Below are positions 1 through 9,163 of a stretch of 64,000 nt of DNA, in pieces (the stretch's first letter is position 1; each line of letters begins with the position of its first letter). This stretch comes from Streptomyces odontomachi. Its GTDB lineage: Bacteria; Actinomycetota; Actinomycetes; Streptomycetales; Streptomycetaceae. Location: assembly GCF_024435355.1 (NCBI RefSeq), contig NZ_JAMJWG010000005.1, positions 1 through 64,000 of the forward strand, read 5' to 3'. The notes under the pieces were generated by a model. That model saw only the letters and a list, made by a program, of their open reading frames with translations. It searched no databases and was not told the DNA's origin. The position numbers were made by a program, and so were the translations under genes.

Positions 1-115
1 AGGTGGTGCGGGGGTGGGGCGGACCGAGGGCTCCGGGGGTGCCGTTGAACTCGGGCGTCGCGCCGTTCGGGGTGCCGAAGGGCCGCGTTCGGTGGGGTGG
101 GTGGGTCGGTGCCGC

Positions 116-160
116 GGGGGTATGTACTCCCCCAGTGCTTAATGCCTGGGAGGTACCCCC
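116..160. repeat. Palindromic intergenic repeat, copy 1
   Basis: Imperfect inverted repeat starting GGGGGTATGTAC and ending GAGGTACCCCC, with an internal CCCCCAG/CTGGGAG stem. It is essentially the reverse complement of the element at 220-266, so the pair forms a larger inverted repeat. Confidence 0.6.
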
Positions 161-219
161 ATCGGCCGGCGCGATGGTCCTGGACCGTCAGTTCACCGGC
201 ACTCGGCGGCGGTCCTGCT

Positions 220-266
220 GGGGGTACCTCCCACGCCCTCAGGGCAGTGGGGGAGCACATACCCCC
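220..266. repeat. Palindromic intergenic repeat, copy 2
   Basis: GGGGGTACCTCCCAC, then CCCTCAGGG, then GTGGGGGAG and ACATACCCCC: nested stems. The core CCTCAGGGCAGTGGGGGAG recurs at 37178-37196, and the GGGGGTACCTCCC start recurs at 12925. Confidence 0.6.
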
Positions 267-391
267 ACGGCACCTTCCGTCTCAGTCGCGGCTCTCCCCC
301 GGTGGTCGGTTCCTTGCGCTTCCCCGTTCCGGGTGTCGCGCGCAGGCGTATGAGGCTCCATGGGGCCACCGGGGGGCCATCCGGGGCGGGG

Positions 392-1117
392 TCAGGCCGA
401 GTAGCCCTTCGGGGGGATCAGGGTGGCGAGCTGGGCGAAGGAGAGCCAGTAGATCTGGTTGCCGCTGAAGGACGCGGGGTCCGCGATGAGGACGGTGCTG
501 TTGGCGTCGTCGTAGCCGATGACCGTGAAGTAGTGGTAGATCGTCTGGTTCGACGGGTAGCCGGGGGGCTGGTTGCCGGGCGGGGCCACGATGTTGGCGA
601 CGATCGGGTAGTTGTTGTCGATGTCGAGGACGACGTCCCTCCAGAGCAGGTCGATCTGGGCCTGCGTGGGCGGGTCGTTGGGCATCTCCTTGGTTTCGTA
701 CCAGCCCGTGCCGACGTGGGCGTTGAGGGCGCCGGTGACCTGGCCGATCCAGTCGGTGCCGTTCGTCGTGGTGCCCAGTTCGGAGGCGAGCGCGGACTGG
801 CTGGGCGGTGCGACGCGGGCCGACAACGCGATACGGGTGGCCGCGGGGCCGCACCAGTAGCCGGTCTCCTGGACCTGGTAGTCGATCGACAGGGTGTGCG
901 CCGACTTGGTGCGCACCGCGTCGGCGTGTGCCTTCGTGCCGGGTTCGTTGTGGCCGCTGACCACGGCCGTGCCGGACGTCGAGCCATGGGTGAGTACGGA
1001 GACATGGCCGAGGTCGGGGGCGGCCGGGCCGGCCTTCGCCAGGGCCGGGGAGGCCAGTGCGGCGGAGGCGGTGAGGGCGAGGGCGAGTGCGGCGGAGGCC
1101 GCGAGTCTCTTGCGCAT
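392..1117 (-). CDS. Secreted C39-like (papain-fold) cysteine peptidase
   Basis: 241 residues. An N-terminal signal peptide is clear: MRKR, then a long Ala/Leu run ending near ASPALA (about residue 27), so the product should be exported. The mature part has the order expected of the Peptidase_C39_2 family: Cys in GYWCGPAATR, His in IYHYFTVIGYDD and Asp in LIADPAS, giving a plausible Cys-His-Asp triad. Lacking ABC transporter domains, it is a stand-alone extracellular hydrolase whose substrate cannot be read from sequence. The ATG is preceded by AGGAG at good spacing. Its upstream region carries a 14-bp tandem array (1191-1302). Confidence 0.8.
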   Translation of the reverse strand: MRKRLAASAALALALTASAALASPALAKAGPAAPDLGHVSVLTHGSTSGTAVVSGHNEPGTKAHADAVRTKSAHTLSIDYQVQETGYWCGPAATRIALSARVAPPSQSALASELGTTTNGTDWIGQVTGALNAHVGTGWYETKEMPNDPPTQAQIDLLWRDVVLDIDNNYPIVANIVAPPGNQPPGYPSNQTIYHYFTVIGYDDANSTVLIADPASFSGNQIYWLSFAQLATLIPPKGYSA

Positions 1118-1190
1118 GGGAGCTCCTGATGCCGTGGGGCGGGGCCTCCGGTGGGGAGGCGCCCGGTGGTGGGGGGTGGTGCCCTTGCGT

Positions 1191-1302
1191 ACGTGCCTTT
1201 GCGGACGTGCCTCTGTGCACGTGCTTTTGTCGACGCGTCCTTGCGGGCGTGCCTTTGTGCACGTGCGTTTTGCCGACGCGTCCTTGTGGACGTGCCCTGT
1301 GG
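1191..1302. repeat. 14-bp degenerate tandem repeat (about 8 units)
   Basis: Units such as ACGTGCCTTTGCGG, ACGTGCCTCTGTGC, ACGTGCTTTTGTCG and ACGCGTCCTTGTGG follow each other with a 14-bp step (one of 15, one of 13). The array lies 74-185 bp upstream of the C39-like peptidase start, in its likely promoter region. It is G/T-biased on this strand. Confidence 0.75.
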
Positions 1303-1668
1303 ACGTTTCCTGATGCAGCCGGTGGCCTGCTGCCGGTGGGCGGCAGCGGTCTTGCCCGGTTGGTCTGCGGGTGGTGCTGCGGCGGTCTGGATGTGGTGCT
1401 GGTGCGCGGTCGGTGGTGGGGCGTCAGGGGGCGTGGAGTGTTCGTGTGCATGACAAGATACCGGGGAGTAGGGCAAGTGAGAACGGGTCGAGCTGCGCGC
1501 CCGGCTCCCGGGTTTCGGGGGGTGGGGGCTCGCGGGGTGTGGTTCGCGGGTTCAAAGGCCCGGTTTGCTGGTGGGGTGGCTGTTCTGGCTCTGCTGTTCC
1601 CGGAGGCTTTCCCTGGATGGTGCATCCCGTATGCCCAATAGGCCCCGTATGCTCCGCGGCTGAAAATC

Positions 1669-1684
1669 CAAGCACGCGTGCTTG
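1669..1684. promoter_or_regulatory. 16-bp perfect palindrome, probable TetR operator
   Basis: CAAGCACGCGTGCTTG is perfectly palindromic and flanked by AAAATC and TTTTGG, which extend the symmetry. Position (196 bp upstream of the first operon gene) and size fit a TetR-type operator. The natural candidate to bind it is the TetR gene ending the same operon (9910-10509). That assignment is inferred. Confidence 0.55.
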
Positions 1685-1879
1685 TTTTGGTCATTGGTGC
1701 ATGCCATGCTCCCCCCACACATCGCCGTGTCCGGGGATCCGGGTCCCTTGATTGCCGTCCCCCACCCGTGGACGCGGCGCCGTCGTGAGGGAGCGTGTCG
1801 TGGCCGATGCCCTGCCCGTCCGCGTTGCCCGTGTGGTGCGTGGCGGCGACGATGACGGCGCTGACGGGGAGGGCGCCCG

Positions 1880-3943
1880 GTGAGACCGCCCAGCCCGGCC
1901 ACCTCCGCGGCCCTGCCGCCTTCCCTGCCGCTGCGTATCGGCAACTTCTCCGGCTTCTACGGAGATCGGTTCGACGCCCTGTACGAGATGTTGACCGGTG
2001 GCGCGCTCGATGTGCTCACCGGGGACTACCTCGCCGAGCTGACCATGCTGATCCTCGGGCGCGACCGTATGCGCGACCCGGGGCTCGGGTACGCCAGGAC
2101 GTTTCTGAAGCAGCTGGAGGGCTGTCTCGGCACCGCGTACGACCGCGGCGTGCGCATCGTGACGAACGCGGGGGGCGTGAACCCGGCCGCGCTCGCCGAG
2201 CGGATCCGTGAACTCACCGCCCGGCTCGGTATCCCGGTCCGCGTCGCCCATGTCACCGGTGACGATCTGATCGCGCGCCCCGGCGCCCGCAACGCCCCGG
2301 CGGCGCGCGAGGACTGGGGCGCCGGCGCGGTCACCGCGCACGCCTACCTCGGCGGTCATGGCATCACCGCCTGCCTGCGCGCCGGCGCCGACATCGTGGT
2401 CACCGGCCGGGTCACCGATGCCGCGCTGGTCACCGGGCCCGCCGCCTGGCGCTTCGGGTGGGACCCCGATGACCCGGGCACGCACGACCGGCTGGCGGGC
2501 GCCGTCGTCGCCGGGCATGTCCTGGAGTGCGGCGCGCAGGCCACCGGCGGCAACTACGCCTTCTTCGCCGCACCGGGCAAGGACGGTGGAGCGTCCGGAG
2601 CCGACCGGGTCCGCCGACCGGGGTTCCCGCTCGCCGAGCTGCACGAGGACGGCTCCTGCGTCATCACCAAGCACCCCGGCACCGGCGGCTTCGTCGACAT
2701 CGGCACGGTCACCGCGCAGCTTCTGTACGAGACGGCCGGCGCCCAGTACGCGGGACCCGACGTGACCGCACGTCTGGACACCGTTCGGCTCACCCAGGAG
2801 GGCCCGGACCGGGTGCGCATCGACGGCGTGCGCGGCGAGCCGCCACCGCCCACCCTGAAGGTCGGCCTCAACCGGCTCGGCGGCTGGCGCGGCGAGGTCG
2901 TCTTCGTGCTGACAGGGCTGGACGTCGACGCCAAGGCCGCCCTGGTGCGGGCGCAGATGGAGGATGCCCTGGTCGGGCGGCGGCCTGCCGTGCTGCGGTG
3001 GGAGCTGGCCCGCACCGACCATCCGGACCCCGGCACCGAAGAGGCCGCCAGCGCGCTGCTCCGGCTCGTCGCACGCGACCCGGACGAGGCGGTCGTGGGG
3101 CGCGCCCTGGGAGCCGCCGCCGTGGAACTCGCCCTCGCCTCGTACCCCGGCTTCCACGTCACGGCGCCGCCCGTCAAGGGCACGCCTTATGCGGTGTTCC
3201 AGGCCGCCTACGTGCCGCAGCAGGACGTGGAGCACGTCGCCGTGCTGCCGGACGGGCGCGAGGAGCGCATCCCGGCGCCCACGGTGACCAGGGAAGTCGA
3301 TCCGACGCCGGTGCCCGAAGCGTCCGTTGTCCTCGACTCGGTCTCCGACCCGAGCAGGGGGTCCGTGGCCGCGTCGGACGGTGGCCCGGAAGGTGGCGGC
3401 GTCACCCGACGTGTCCCCTTGGGGGTGCTCGCCGGTGCCCGCAGCGGTGACAAGGGCGGGGACGCCAACATCGGTGTCTGGGCCCGGCACGGTTCCCACC
3501 CGGACCGTACCGACGCCGTCTGGCGCTGGCTGGAGCGCACCCTCACCGTCGACCGGTTGCGCACCCTGCTTCCGGAGTGCGCGCAGCTGACCGTCGTCCG
3601 GCATGTCCTGCCGAACCTGCGGGCGGTGAACTTCGTCGTCGAGGGACTGCTCGGCGAGGGCGTCGCCGCTCGGCACCGCTTCGACCCGCAGGCCAAGGCC
3701 CTGGGGGAATGGTTGCGCGCGCGGCTCGTCGACGTTCCGGAGGAGCTGCTCGAGGATGTGCCCGAGGAGTCGCTCGGGCGTGAGGTGGCACGACCGGTCG
3801 CCGCCCGGTCACGGAGCCGGGGCTCGGCGGCGGCCCCGCGTGCTCCCAGGTCGGCTCCCGTACCCGCTCCCAGGAAACCGTCGGCCGTCTCGTACGCCGC
3901 CGAGGAGCCGGTCGCCCCGTGCGCGCCCGAGGAGCAGCCGTGA
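1880..3943 (+). CDS. AtuA-family (DUF1446) acyclic terpene/acyl-CoA utilization protein
   Basis: 687 residues. The N-terminal two thirds match the DUF1446/AtuA family: RIGNFSGFYGDR near residue 19, the TGDYLAELTMLIL stretch, then GGHGITACLRAGADIVVTGR. The C-terminal GARSGDKGGDANIGVWAR segment begins the small AtuA-like ferredoxin-fold domain often fused to it. About 50 low-complexity residues follow (Arg/Pro/Ala). AtuA is genetically required for citronellol/geraniol catabolism in Pseudomonas, but its reaction is not established. First gene of a five-enzyme operon; its stop overlaps the next start (GTGA). Start GTG has a GGGGAGGG upstream. Confidence 0.85.
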   Translation: MRPPSPATSAALPPSLPLRIGNFSGFYGDRFDALYEMLTGGALDVLTGDYLAELTMLILGRDRMRDPGLGYARTFLKQLEGCLGTAYDRGVRIVTNAGGVNPAALAERIRELTARLGIPVRVAHVTGDDLIARPGARNAPAAREDWGAGAVTAHAYLGGHGITACLRAGADIVVTGRVTDAALVTGPAAWRFGWDPDDPGTHDRLAGAVVAGHVLECGAQATGGNYAFFAAPGKDGGASGADRVRRPGFPLAELHEDGSCVITKHPGTGGFVDIGTVTAQLLYETAGAQYAGPDVTARLDTVRLTQEGPDRVRIDGVRGEPPPPTLKVGLNRLGGWRGEVVFVLTGLDVDAKAALVRAQMEDALVGRRPAVLRWELARTDHPDPGTEEAASALLRLVARDPDEAVVGRALGAAAVELALASYPGFHVTAPPVKGTPYAVFQAAYVPQQDVEHVAVLPDGREERIPAPTVTREVDPTPVPEASVVLDSVSDPSRGSVAASDGGPEGGGVTRRVPLGVLAGARSGDKGGDANIGVWARHGSHPDRTDAVWRWLERTLTVDRLRTLLPECAQLTVVRHVLPNLRAVNFVVEGLLGEGVAARHRFDPQAKALGEWLRARLVDVPEELLEDVPEESLGREVARPVAARSRSRGSAAAPRAPRSAPVPAPRKPSAVSYAAEEPVAPCAPEEQP

Positions 3944-5544
3944 CCGTCCTGACCTCCGCGCTGGACACCGCCGCTCCCGAGTACGCCGCCCGCCGTGCGG
4001 TCATGCTCGACAGGATCGCTGAGGTGGACGCCGAGCACGCCAAGGCGCTCGCCGGTGGTGGGGAGAAGTACGTCCGGCGCCATCGTGACCGGGACAAGCT
4101 GCTCGCCCGTGAGCGGATCGAGCTGCTGCTCGACGCGGACGCGCCCTTCCTGGAGCTGTCGCCGCTGGCCGCCTGGGGCAGCGACTACACCGTGGGCGCC
4201 GCCATGGTGACCGGGATCGGTGTCGTCGCCGGCGTGGAGTGCCTGATCACCGCGAACGACCCCACCGTGCGGGGCGGCGCCAGCAACCCGTGGACCCTCA
4301 AGAAGGCGCTGCGCGCCAACGAGATCGCCTACGCCAACCGGCTGCCGTGCATCAGCCTCGTCGAGTCCGGCGGCGCTGATCTGCCGTCCCAGAAGGAGAT
4401 CTTCATACCGGGCGGCGCTCTCTTCCGCGATCTCACCCGGCTCTCCGCCGCCGGTATCCCCACGATCGCCGTGGTCTTCGGCAACTCGACCGCGGGCGGC
4501 GCCTACGTGCCCGGCATGTCGGACCACGTGATCATGGTGGAGGAGCGCTCGAAGGTGTTCCTCGGGGGACCGCCCCTGGTGAAGATGGCCACCGGGGAGG
4601 ACGCCGACGACGAGTCCCTGGGCGGCGCCGCCATGCACGCCTCGGTCTCCGGGCTGGCCGACCACGTCGCCGTCGACGAGTACGACGCCCTGCGGCAGGC
4701 CCGCCGTGTCGTCGCCCGGCTCAACCACCGCAAGGCGTACCCGGATCCACCCCTGGACGGTGTCCGGCCGCCCGTGTACGACGCCGGTGAGCTGCTCGGC
4801 ATCGTTCCGGAGGACCTGAAGGTGCCGTTCGATCCGCGCGAGGTCATCGCCCGCATCGTGGACGGCTCCGACTTCGACGAGTTCAAGCCGCGCTACGGGA
4901 GCAGTCTCGTCACCGGCTGGGCGACGTTGCACGGCTATCCGCTGGGCATCCTGGCCAACGCCCAAGGCGTGTTGTTCAGCGCCGAGTCCCAGAAGGCCGC
5001 CCAGTTCATCCAGCTCGCCAACCAGCGCGACATCCCGCTGCTGTTCCTGCACAACACCACCGGCTACATGGTGGGCACCCAGTACGAGCAGGGCGGCATC
5101 ATCAAGCACGGCGCCATGATGATCAACGCCGTCGCCAACTCCCGCGTCCCGCACCTGTCCGTCCTGGTGGGCGCCTCCTACGGTGCCGGGCACTACGGCA
5201 TGTGCGGGCGCGCCTATGACCCGCGTTTCCTGTTCGCCTGGCCGAGCGCCAAGTCCGCCGTGATGGGGCCCGGGCAGCTCGCCGGGGTGCTGTCGATCGT
5301 GGCGCGGCAGTCGGCGGCGGCCCGCGGGAAGCCGTACGACGAGGAGGCCGACGCGGGGCTGCGGGCCATGGTGGAGCAGCAGATCGAGGCGGAGTCGCTG
5401 CCGATGTTCCTCTCCGGACGGCTGTACGACGACGGGGTGATCGACCCGCGCGACACCCGCACCGTCCTGGGCCTGTGCCTCTCGGCCATTCACACGGCGC
5501 CTTATGAGGGTGCGCGTGGCGGTTTCGGCGTCTTCCGGATGTGA
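3940..5544 (+). CDS. Acyl-CoA carboxylase, carboxyltransferase (beta) subunit
   Basis: 534 residues from the GTG at 3940, chosen because it overlaps the preceding stop as GTGA and follows GAGGAG; an upstream start would only add residues read from the AtuA 3' end. Carboxyltransferase fold with two crotonase-like halves: the oxyanion region around ESGGADLPSQKE and GNSTAGGAYVPGMSDH in the first, and LHNTTGYMVGTQYEQGG and GASYGAGHYGMCGRAYDP in the second. It should transfer CO2 from carboxybiotin to an acyl-CoA. The motifs resemble methylcrotonyl- and geranyl-CoA carboxylases, fitting its AtuA neighbour, though the acyl chain cannot be decided from sequence. Confidence 0.92.
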   Translation: MTVLTSALDTAAPEYAARRAVMLDRIAEVDAEHAKALAGGGEKYVRRHRDRDKLLARERIELLLDADAPFLELSPLAAWGSDYTVGAAMVTGIGVVAGVECLITANDPTVRGGASNPWTLKKALRANEIAYANRLPCISLVESGGADLPSQKEIFIPGGALFRDLTRLSAAGIPTIAVVFGNSTAGGAYVPGMSDHVIMVEERSKVFLGGPPLVKMATGEDADDESLGGAAMHASVSGLADHVAVDEYDALRQARRVVARLNHRKAYPDPPLDGVRPPVYDAGELLGIVPEDLKVPFDPREVIARIVDGSDFDEFKPRYGSSLVTGWATLHGYPLGILANAQGVLFSAESQKAAQFIQLANQRDIPLLFLHNTTGYMVGTQYEQGGIIKHGAMMINAVANSRVPHLSVLVGASYGAGHYGMCGRAYDPRFLFAWPSAKSAVMGPGQLAGVLSIVARQSAAARGKPYDEEADAGLRAMVEQQIEAESLPMFLSGRLYDDGVIDPRDTRTVLGLCLSAIHTAPYEGARGGFGVFRM

Positions 5545-5554
5545 GGGCACGTAG

Positions 5555-7795
5555 ATGGCGGACGGGGACGCGGACGAGACGGTGGGGGCGGTCGGTATGC
5601 GTACGGACGAGGGGGACCGAGGGATCGTGGACGGCGGCGCACCCGTGACGATCAGCTCCGTGCTCGTCGCCAACCGGGGCGAGATCGCCTGCCGTGTCGT
5701 GCGCACCTGCCGTGACCTCGGCATCGCTACGGTCGCCGTGCACTCCGACGCGGACGCCGACGCGCTGCACGCGCGCGTGGCGGACGTCGCCGTACGCCTC
5801 CCGGGGGATGCCCCCGCGGACACCTACCTGCGGGGCGAGCTGCTCGTGAAAGCCGCCCTTGCGGCCGGCGCCGACGCCGTGCACCCGGGCTACGGGTTCC
5901 TCTCCGAGAGCGCGGACTTCGCGCGTGCCGTGCTCGACGCGGGTCTGGTCTGGATCGGGCCGCCGCCGCACGCCATCGAGGCAATGGCCTCCAAGACCCG
6001 CGCCAAGGAGCTCATGGGCGTGCCCTCGGTGACGGACCCGGAGCGGTTGACCGAGGCGGACTTCCCGGTGCTGGTGAAGGCCGCGGCGGGCGGTGGTGGG
6101 CGCGGCATGCGGATGGTGCGGGAGCCGGCCGCGCTCGCCGCCGAGCTGGCCGCCGCCCGCGCCGAGGCGCACGCCGCCTTCGGGGACGGCACCGTCTTCG
6201 TGGAGCCGTACGTGGCGGACGGCCGCCATGTGGAGGTGCAGCTGCTGGCCGACGCCCACGGGACGGTGTGGACGCTCGGCACCCGTGACTGCTCGCTGCA
6301 ACGCCGCCACCAGAAGGTCATCGAGGAGGCCCCGGCGCCCGGCCTCGCCCCGGACCTCGTGGCGCGGCTGTACGCGGACGCCGAGCGGGCGGCCCGGGCC
6401 ATCGGCTACCGGGGCGCCGGCACCGTCGAGTTCCTGGTGACGGCGGGTGCGGACGGGGCCGGTGAGGACGATGCCAATGAGGACGATGCCGGTGAGGAAG
6501 TCGTGCACTTTCTGGAGATGAACACCCGTCTCCAGGTGGAGCACCCCGTCACCGAGGCCGTCTTCGGGCTCGACCTGGTCGCCTGGCAGATCCGCATCGC
6601 CGAAGGCCACCCGCTGGACCGCACCCCGCCGCCCGCGCGCGGGCACGCCGTCGAAGCCCGCCTCTATGCGGAGGATCCGGCGCGTGACTGGGCCCCGCAG
6701 GCCGGTGTCCTGCACCGGCTCGCGGTACCGGGTGCCCGGCCCGGGACCGCACTCCCTGGGCGGATGTCGGAACCGTCCGCCCAGGGGCCCGCCGCGGGGC
6801 CCGAGGTCGGCCTGCGGCTCGACACCGGGTACGCGGACGGTGACCGCATCGGCGTGCACTACGACGCGCTGCTCGCCAAGGCCGTCGCCTGGGCGCCCAC
6901 GCGGGCCGAGGCGATACGCCGGCTGGCCGCCGCGCTGGAGCACGCCCGGGTACAGGGTCCTGTCACCAACAGGGAGCTGCTCCTGCGGTCCCTGCGGCAT
7001 CCCGAGTTCGCCGCCGCCCGCATGGACACCGGCTTCTACGACCGGCACCTCGCCGCCCTCACCGCGCACGCCCTCGACCCGTACCCCCCGCTGGCCGCCG
7101 CGTTGACCGCCGCACAGGGCCGCTCCCGCTTCGGCGGCTTCCGCAACGTCCCCTCGCAGGCGCAGACCCGGCGCTACCGGGCCGAGCCCGACGGCCCGAC
7201 GTACACGGTCCGTTACCGGCACACCCGCGACGGTGTGGCGGCGGACGGCGTCGTGGCGGAGGCCGCGGAGGACGCGGAGGGCGCCTCGGACCAGCCGTCC
7301 GAGGGCGCCAGGGACGCCTCTGCCTGGCCCGAGACCGGTGACGTGCGGGTGGTGCGCGTCGCCGCCGAGCAGGTCGTGCTCGACGTCGACGGGGTGCGGC
7401 GCACGTTCGACGTCGCCGTGCACGGTGACCGGGTGTACGTGGGGAACACGGCGTTCACCGCGCTGCCCCGGCTGCCCGACCCGGCCGCCCCGGAGCAGGC
7501 CCCCGGGTCGCTGCTCGCGCCCATGCCGGGCACCGTCGTACGGCTCGCCGCGAACATCGTGCCCGGGGCGCCGGTGCGGGCGGGACAGCCGCTGCTGTGG
7601 CTGGAGGCGATGAAGATGGAGCACGAGATCAGGGCGCCCGTCTCCGGCACCGTCACCGCCCTGCACGCCGCCCCCGGTCACCAGGTCGAGAAGGGCGCCC
7701 TGCTGGCCGTCGTGGGTGAGGCGGCCGTGGCCAGTGCGGCGGCCGTGGTGAGTGAGGAGTCGGCTCCGCCCGAAACCCGAGGAGGATCCGTATGA
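5555..7795 (+). CDS. Acyl-CoA carboxylase, biotin carboxylase plus BCCP (alpha) subunit
   Basis: 746 residues. Biotin carboxylase domain: VLVANRGEIACRV near residue 37, HPGYGFLSE, the ATP-grasp glycine loop AAAGGGGRGMRMV, and MNTRLQVEHPVTE. A C-terminal biotinyl domain carries EAMKMEHE, with the biotinylated Lys at about residue 687. With the carboxyltransferase it forms a two-subunit acyl-CoA carboxylase. An unusual acidic insert (about residues 305-315, GEDDANEDDAGEE, from a 15-bp DNA duplication) sits just before HFLEMNTRLQ. The ATG at 5555 adds about 30 residues before the conserved domain; GTG 5648 is a possible alternative. Confidence 0.92.
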   Translation: MADGDADETVGAVGMRTDEGDRGIVDGGAPVTISSVLVANRGEIACRVVRTCRDLGIATVAVHSDADADALHARVADVAVRLPGDAPADTYLRGELLVKAALAAGADAVHPGYGFLSESADFARAVLDAGLVWIGPPPHAIEAMASKTRAKELMGVPSVTDPERLTEADFPVLVKAAAGGGGRGMRMVREPAALAAELAAARAEAHAAFGDGTVFVEPYVADGRHVEVQLLADAHGTVWTLGTRDCSLQRRHQKVIEEAPAPGLAPDLVARLYADAERAARAIGYRGAGTVEFLVTAGADGAGEDDANEDDAGEEVVHFLEMNTRLQVEHPVTEAVFGLDLVAWQIRIAEGHPLDRTPPPARGHAVEARLYAEDPARDWAPQAGVLHRLAVPGARPGTALPGRMSEPSAQGPAAGPEVGLRLDTGYADGDRIGVHYDALLAKAVAWAPTRAEAIRRLAAALEHARVQGPVTNRELLLRSLRHPEFAAARMDTGFYDRHLAALTAHALDPYPPLAAALTAAQGRSRFGGFRNVPSQAQTRRYRAEPDGPTYTVRYRHTRDGVAADGVVAEAAEDAEGASDQPSEGARDASAWPETGDVRVVRVAAEQVVLDVDGVRRTFDVAVHGDRVYVGNTAFTALPRLPDPAAPEQAPGSLLAPMPGTVVRLAANIVPGAPVRAGQPLLWLEAMKMEHEIRAPVSGTVTALHAAPGHQVEKGALLAVVGEAAVASAAAVVSEESAPPETRGGSV

Positions 7796-8979
7796 GCAGC
7801 ACCAGGCCCCGTACCCACGCCCTCCTCGAGACCGAGGAGCACCAGGCCCTGCGCGCCGCCGTCGCCGCACTCGGCAAGCGGTACGGCCGTGCCTACATGA
7901 ACTCCGTGATAGCCGCCGGGGGCCACCCGGACGAGCTGTGGCGGGACGCCGCGAAGCTCGGCTACCTCGGTGTCAGTCTCCCTGAGGAGTACGGCGGCGG
8001 GGGCGGCGGCATCACCGAGCTGTCGATCGTCCTCGAGGAGCTGGGCGCCGCGGGCTGCCCGCTGCTGATGATGGTCGTCTCGCCGGCCATCTGCGGCACC
8101 GTCATCGCACGGTTCGGCACCGCGGAGCAGAAGCGCGCCTGGCTGCCCGGGCTCGCGGACGGCAGCCGCACCATGGCCTTCGGCATCACCGAACCCGACG
8201 CGGGCTCCAACTCGCACCGCATCACCACCACCGCCCGCCGGGAGAGGAGCACCGGCGACTGGGTGCTCGGCGGCCGCAAGGTGTTCGTCTCCGGAGTGGA
8301 CGCCGCCGACGCGACCCTGATCGTGGGGCGCACCGAGGACGCCCGCACCGGGAAGCTCAAGCCGTGCCTGTTCATCGTGGAGCGCGCCGCCAAGGGCTTC
8401 GGGTGGCAGCGCATCGACATGGAACTGCACGCGGCCGAGAAGCAGTTCGAACTGGTCCTGGACGAGGTGCGGCTGCCCGCCCAGGCACTCGTCGGCGACG
8501 AGGACGCGGGCCTGCTCCAGCTCTTCGCGGGGCTCAACCCGGAGCGCATCATGACGGCGGCGTTCGCGATCGGCATGGGCCGCTACGCGCTCGCGCGTGC
8601 CGTCGACTACGCCAGGGAACGCACCGTCTGGCAGAGCCCCATCGGTGCCCACCAGGCCATCGCGCATCCCCTGGCGCAGGCCCACATCGACCTGGAGATG
8701 GCCCGGTTGATGATGCAGAAGGCGGCCCACCTGTATGACGCGGGTGACGACGCCGGCGCCGGGGAGGCCGCCAACATGGCCAAGTACGCGGCGGGCGAGG
8801 CCTGCGTGCGGGCCGTCGACCAGGCGGTGCACACCCTGGGCGGCAACGGGCTCACCCGCGAGTTCGGCCTCGCCTCCCTCGTCACCGCCTCCCGGGTGGC
8901 ACGCATAGCGCCGGTCAGCCGGGAAATGATCCTCAACTATGTCTCCCACCAGACCCTGGGCCTGCCGAAGTCCTATTGA
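7792..8979 (+). CDS. Acyl-CoA dehydrogenase
   Basis: 395 residues; ATG overlaps the previous stop (ATGA) and follows GAGGAGGAT. Three-domain acyl-CoA dehydrogenase fold: N-terminal helical part with SLPEEYGGGGGG, the FAD-contacting MAFGITEPDAGSNS, and a C-terminal helical domain ending HTLGGNGLTREF. It should introduce the alpha,beta double bond in the acyl-CoA upstream of the carboxylase. The C-terminus reads RIAPVSREMILNYV where many family members have the catalytic glutamate in an EGT motif, so the catalytic base must lie elsewhere in the fold. This C-terminal pattern occurs in a recognised subgroup, so it is probably not a defect. Confidence 0.9.
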   Translation: MSSTRPRTHALLETEEHQALRAAVAALGKRYGRAYMNSVIAAGGHPDELWRDAAKLGYLGVSLPEEYGGGGGGITELSIVLEELGAAGCPLLMMVVSPAICGTVIARFGTAEQKRAWLPGLADGSRTMAFGITEPDAGSNSHRITTTARRERSTGDWVLGGRKVFVSGVDAADATLIVGRTEDARTGKLKPCLFIVERAAKGFGWQRIDMELHAAEKQFELVLDEVRLPAQALVGDEDAGLLQLFAGLNPERIMTAAFAIGMGRYALARAVDYARERTVWQSPIGAHQAIAHPLAQAHIDLEMARLMMQKAAHLYDAGDDAGAGEAANMAKYAAGEACVRAVDQAVHTLGGNGLTREFGLASLVTASRVARIAPVSREMILNYVSHQTLGLPKSY

Positions 8980-9163
8980 GACCGGTTGCCGTCACGGGGC
9001 CCGTTGCCCTTATGAGGTCGTCAGCGCTGTGGAGGCCGTCCGCGGTGTGCTACGTGGCTGAACCAGTGGCTCCGTTCCACAAGATCCGGCACGTAGAGTT
9101 CATCGACGCGGTGCCCTGCGCCGCCGCCGGCACGATCCTCCGCCGAGAACTCAGGAGCCGCCT

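Larger units (their letters stand above)
1..391. other. Gene-free stretch with two related palindromic repeats
   Basis: No convincing coding region. It holds two copies of a hairpin element in opposite orientation: 116-160 (GGGGGTATGTACTCCCCCAG ... CTGGGAGGTACCCCC) and 220-266 (GGGGGTACCTCCCACGCCCT ... AGTGGGGGAG, ending in ACATACCCCC). Similar hairpins lie at 12925-12963 and 37134-37194. They look like a dispersed intergenic repeat of Streptomyces rather than gene-specific sites. Confidence 0.6.
1118..1879. other. Divergent intergenic region, peptidase / acyl-CoA operon
   Basis: No supported gene in 762 bp. Contents: the peptidase ribosome-binding site, the 14-bp array at 1191-1302, and a 16-bp perfect palindrome at 1669-1684 that should be the operator of the downstream operon. 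Confidence 0.6.

Noticed and set aside
282..1718. 478-codon minus-strand frame overlapping the C39-like peptidase
   Set aside because: Arg/Pro-rich shadow in another frame of a well-supported gene; no domain or ribosome-binding site.
3208..5823. 871-codon minus-strand frame across the carboxylase genes
   Set aside because: Antisense shadow of high-GC coding DNA; product has shadow-like composition and no recognised motif.
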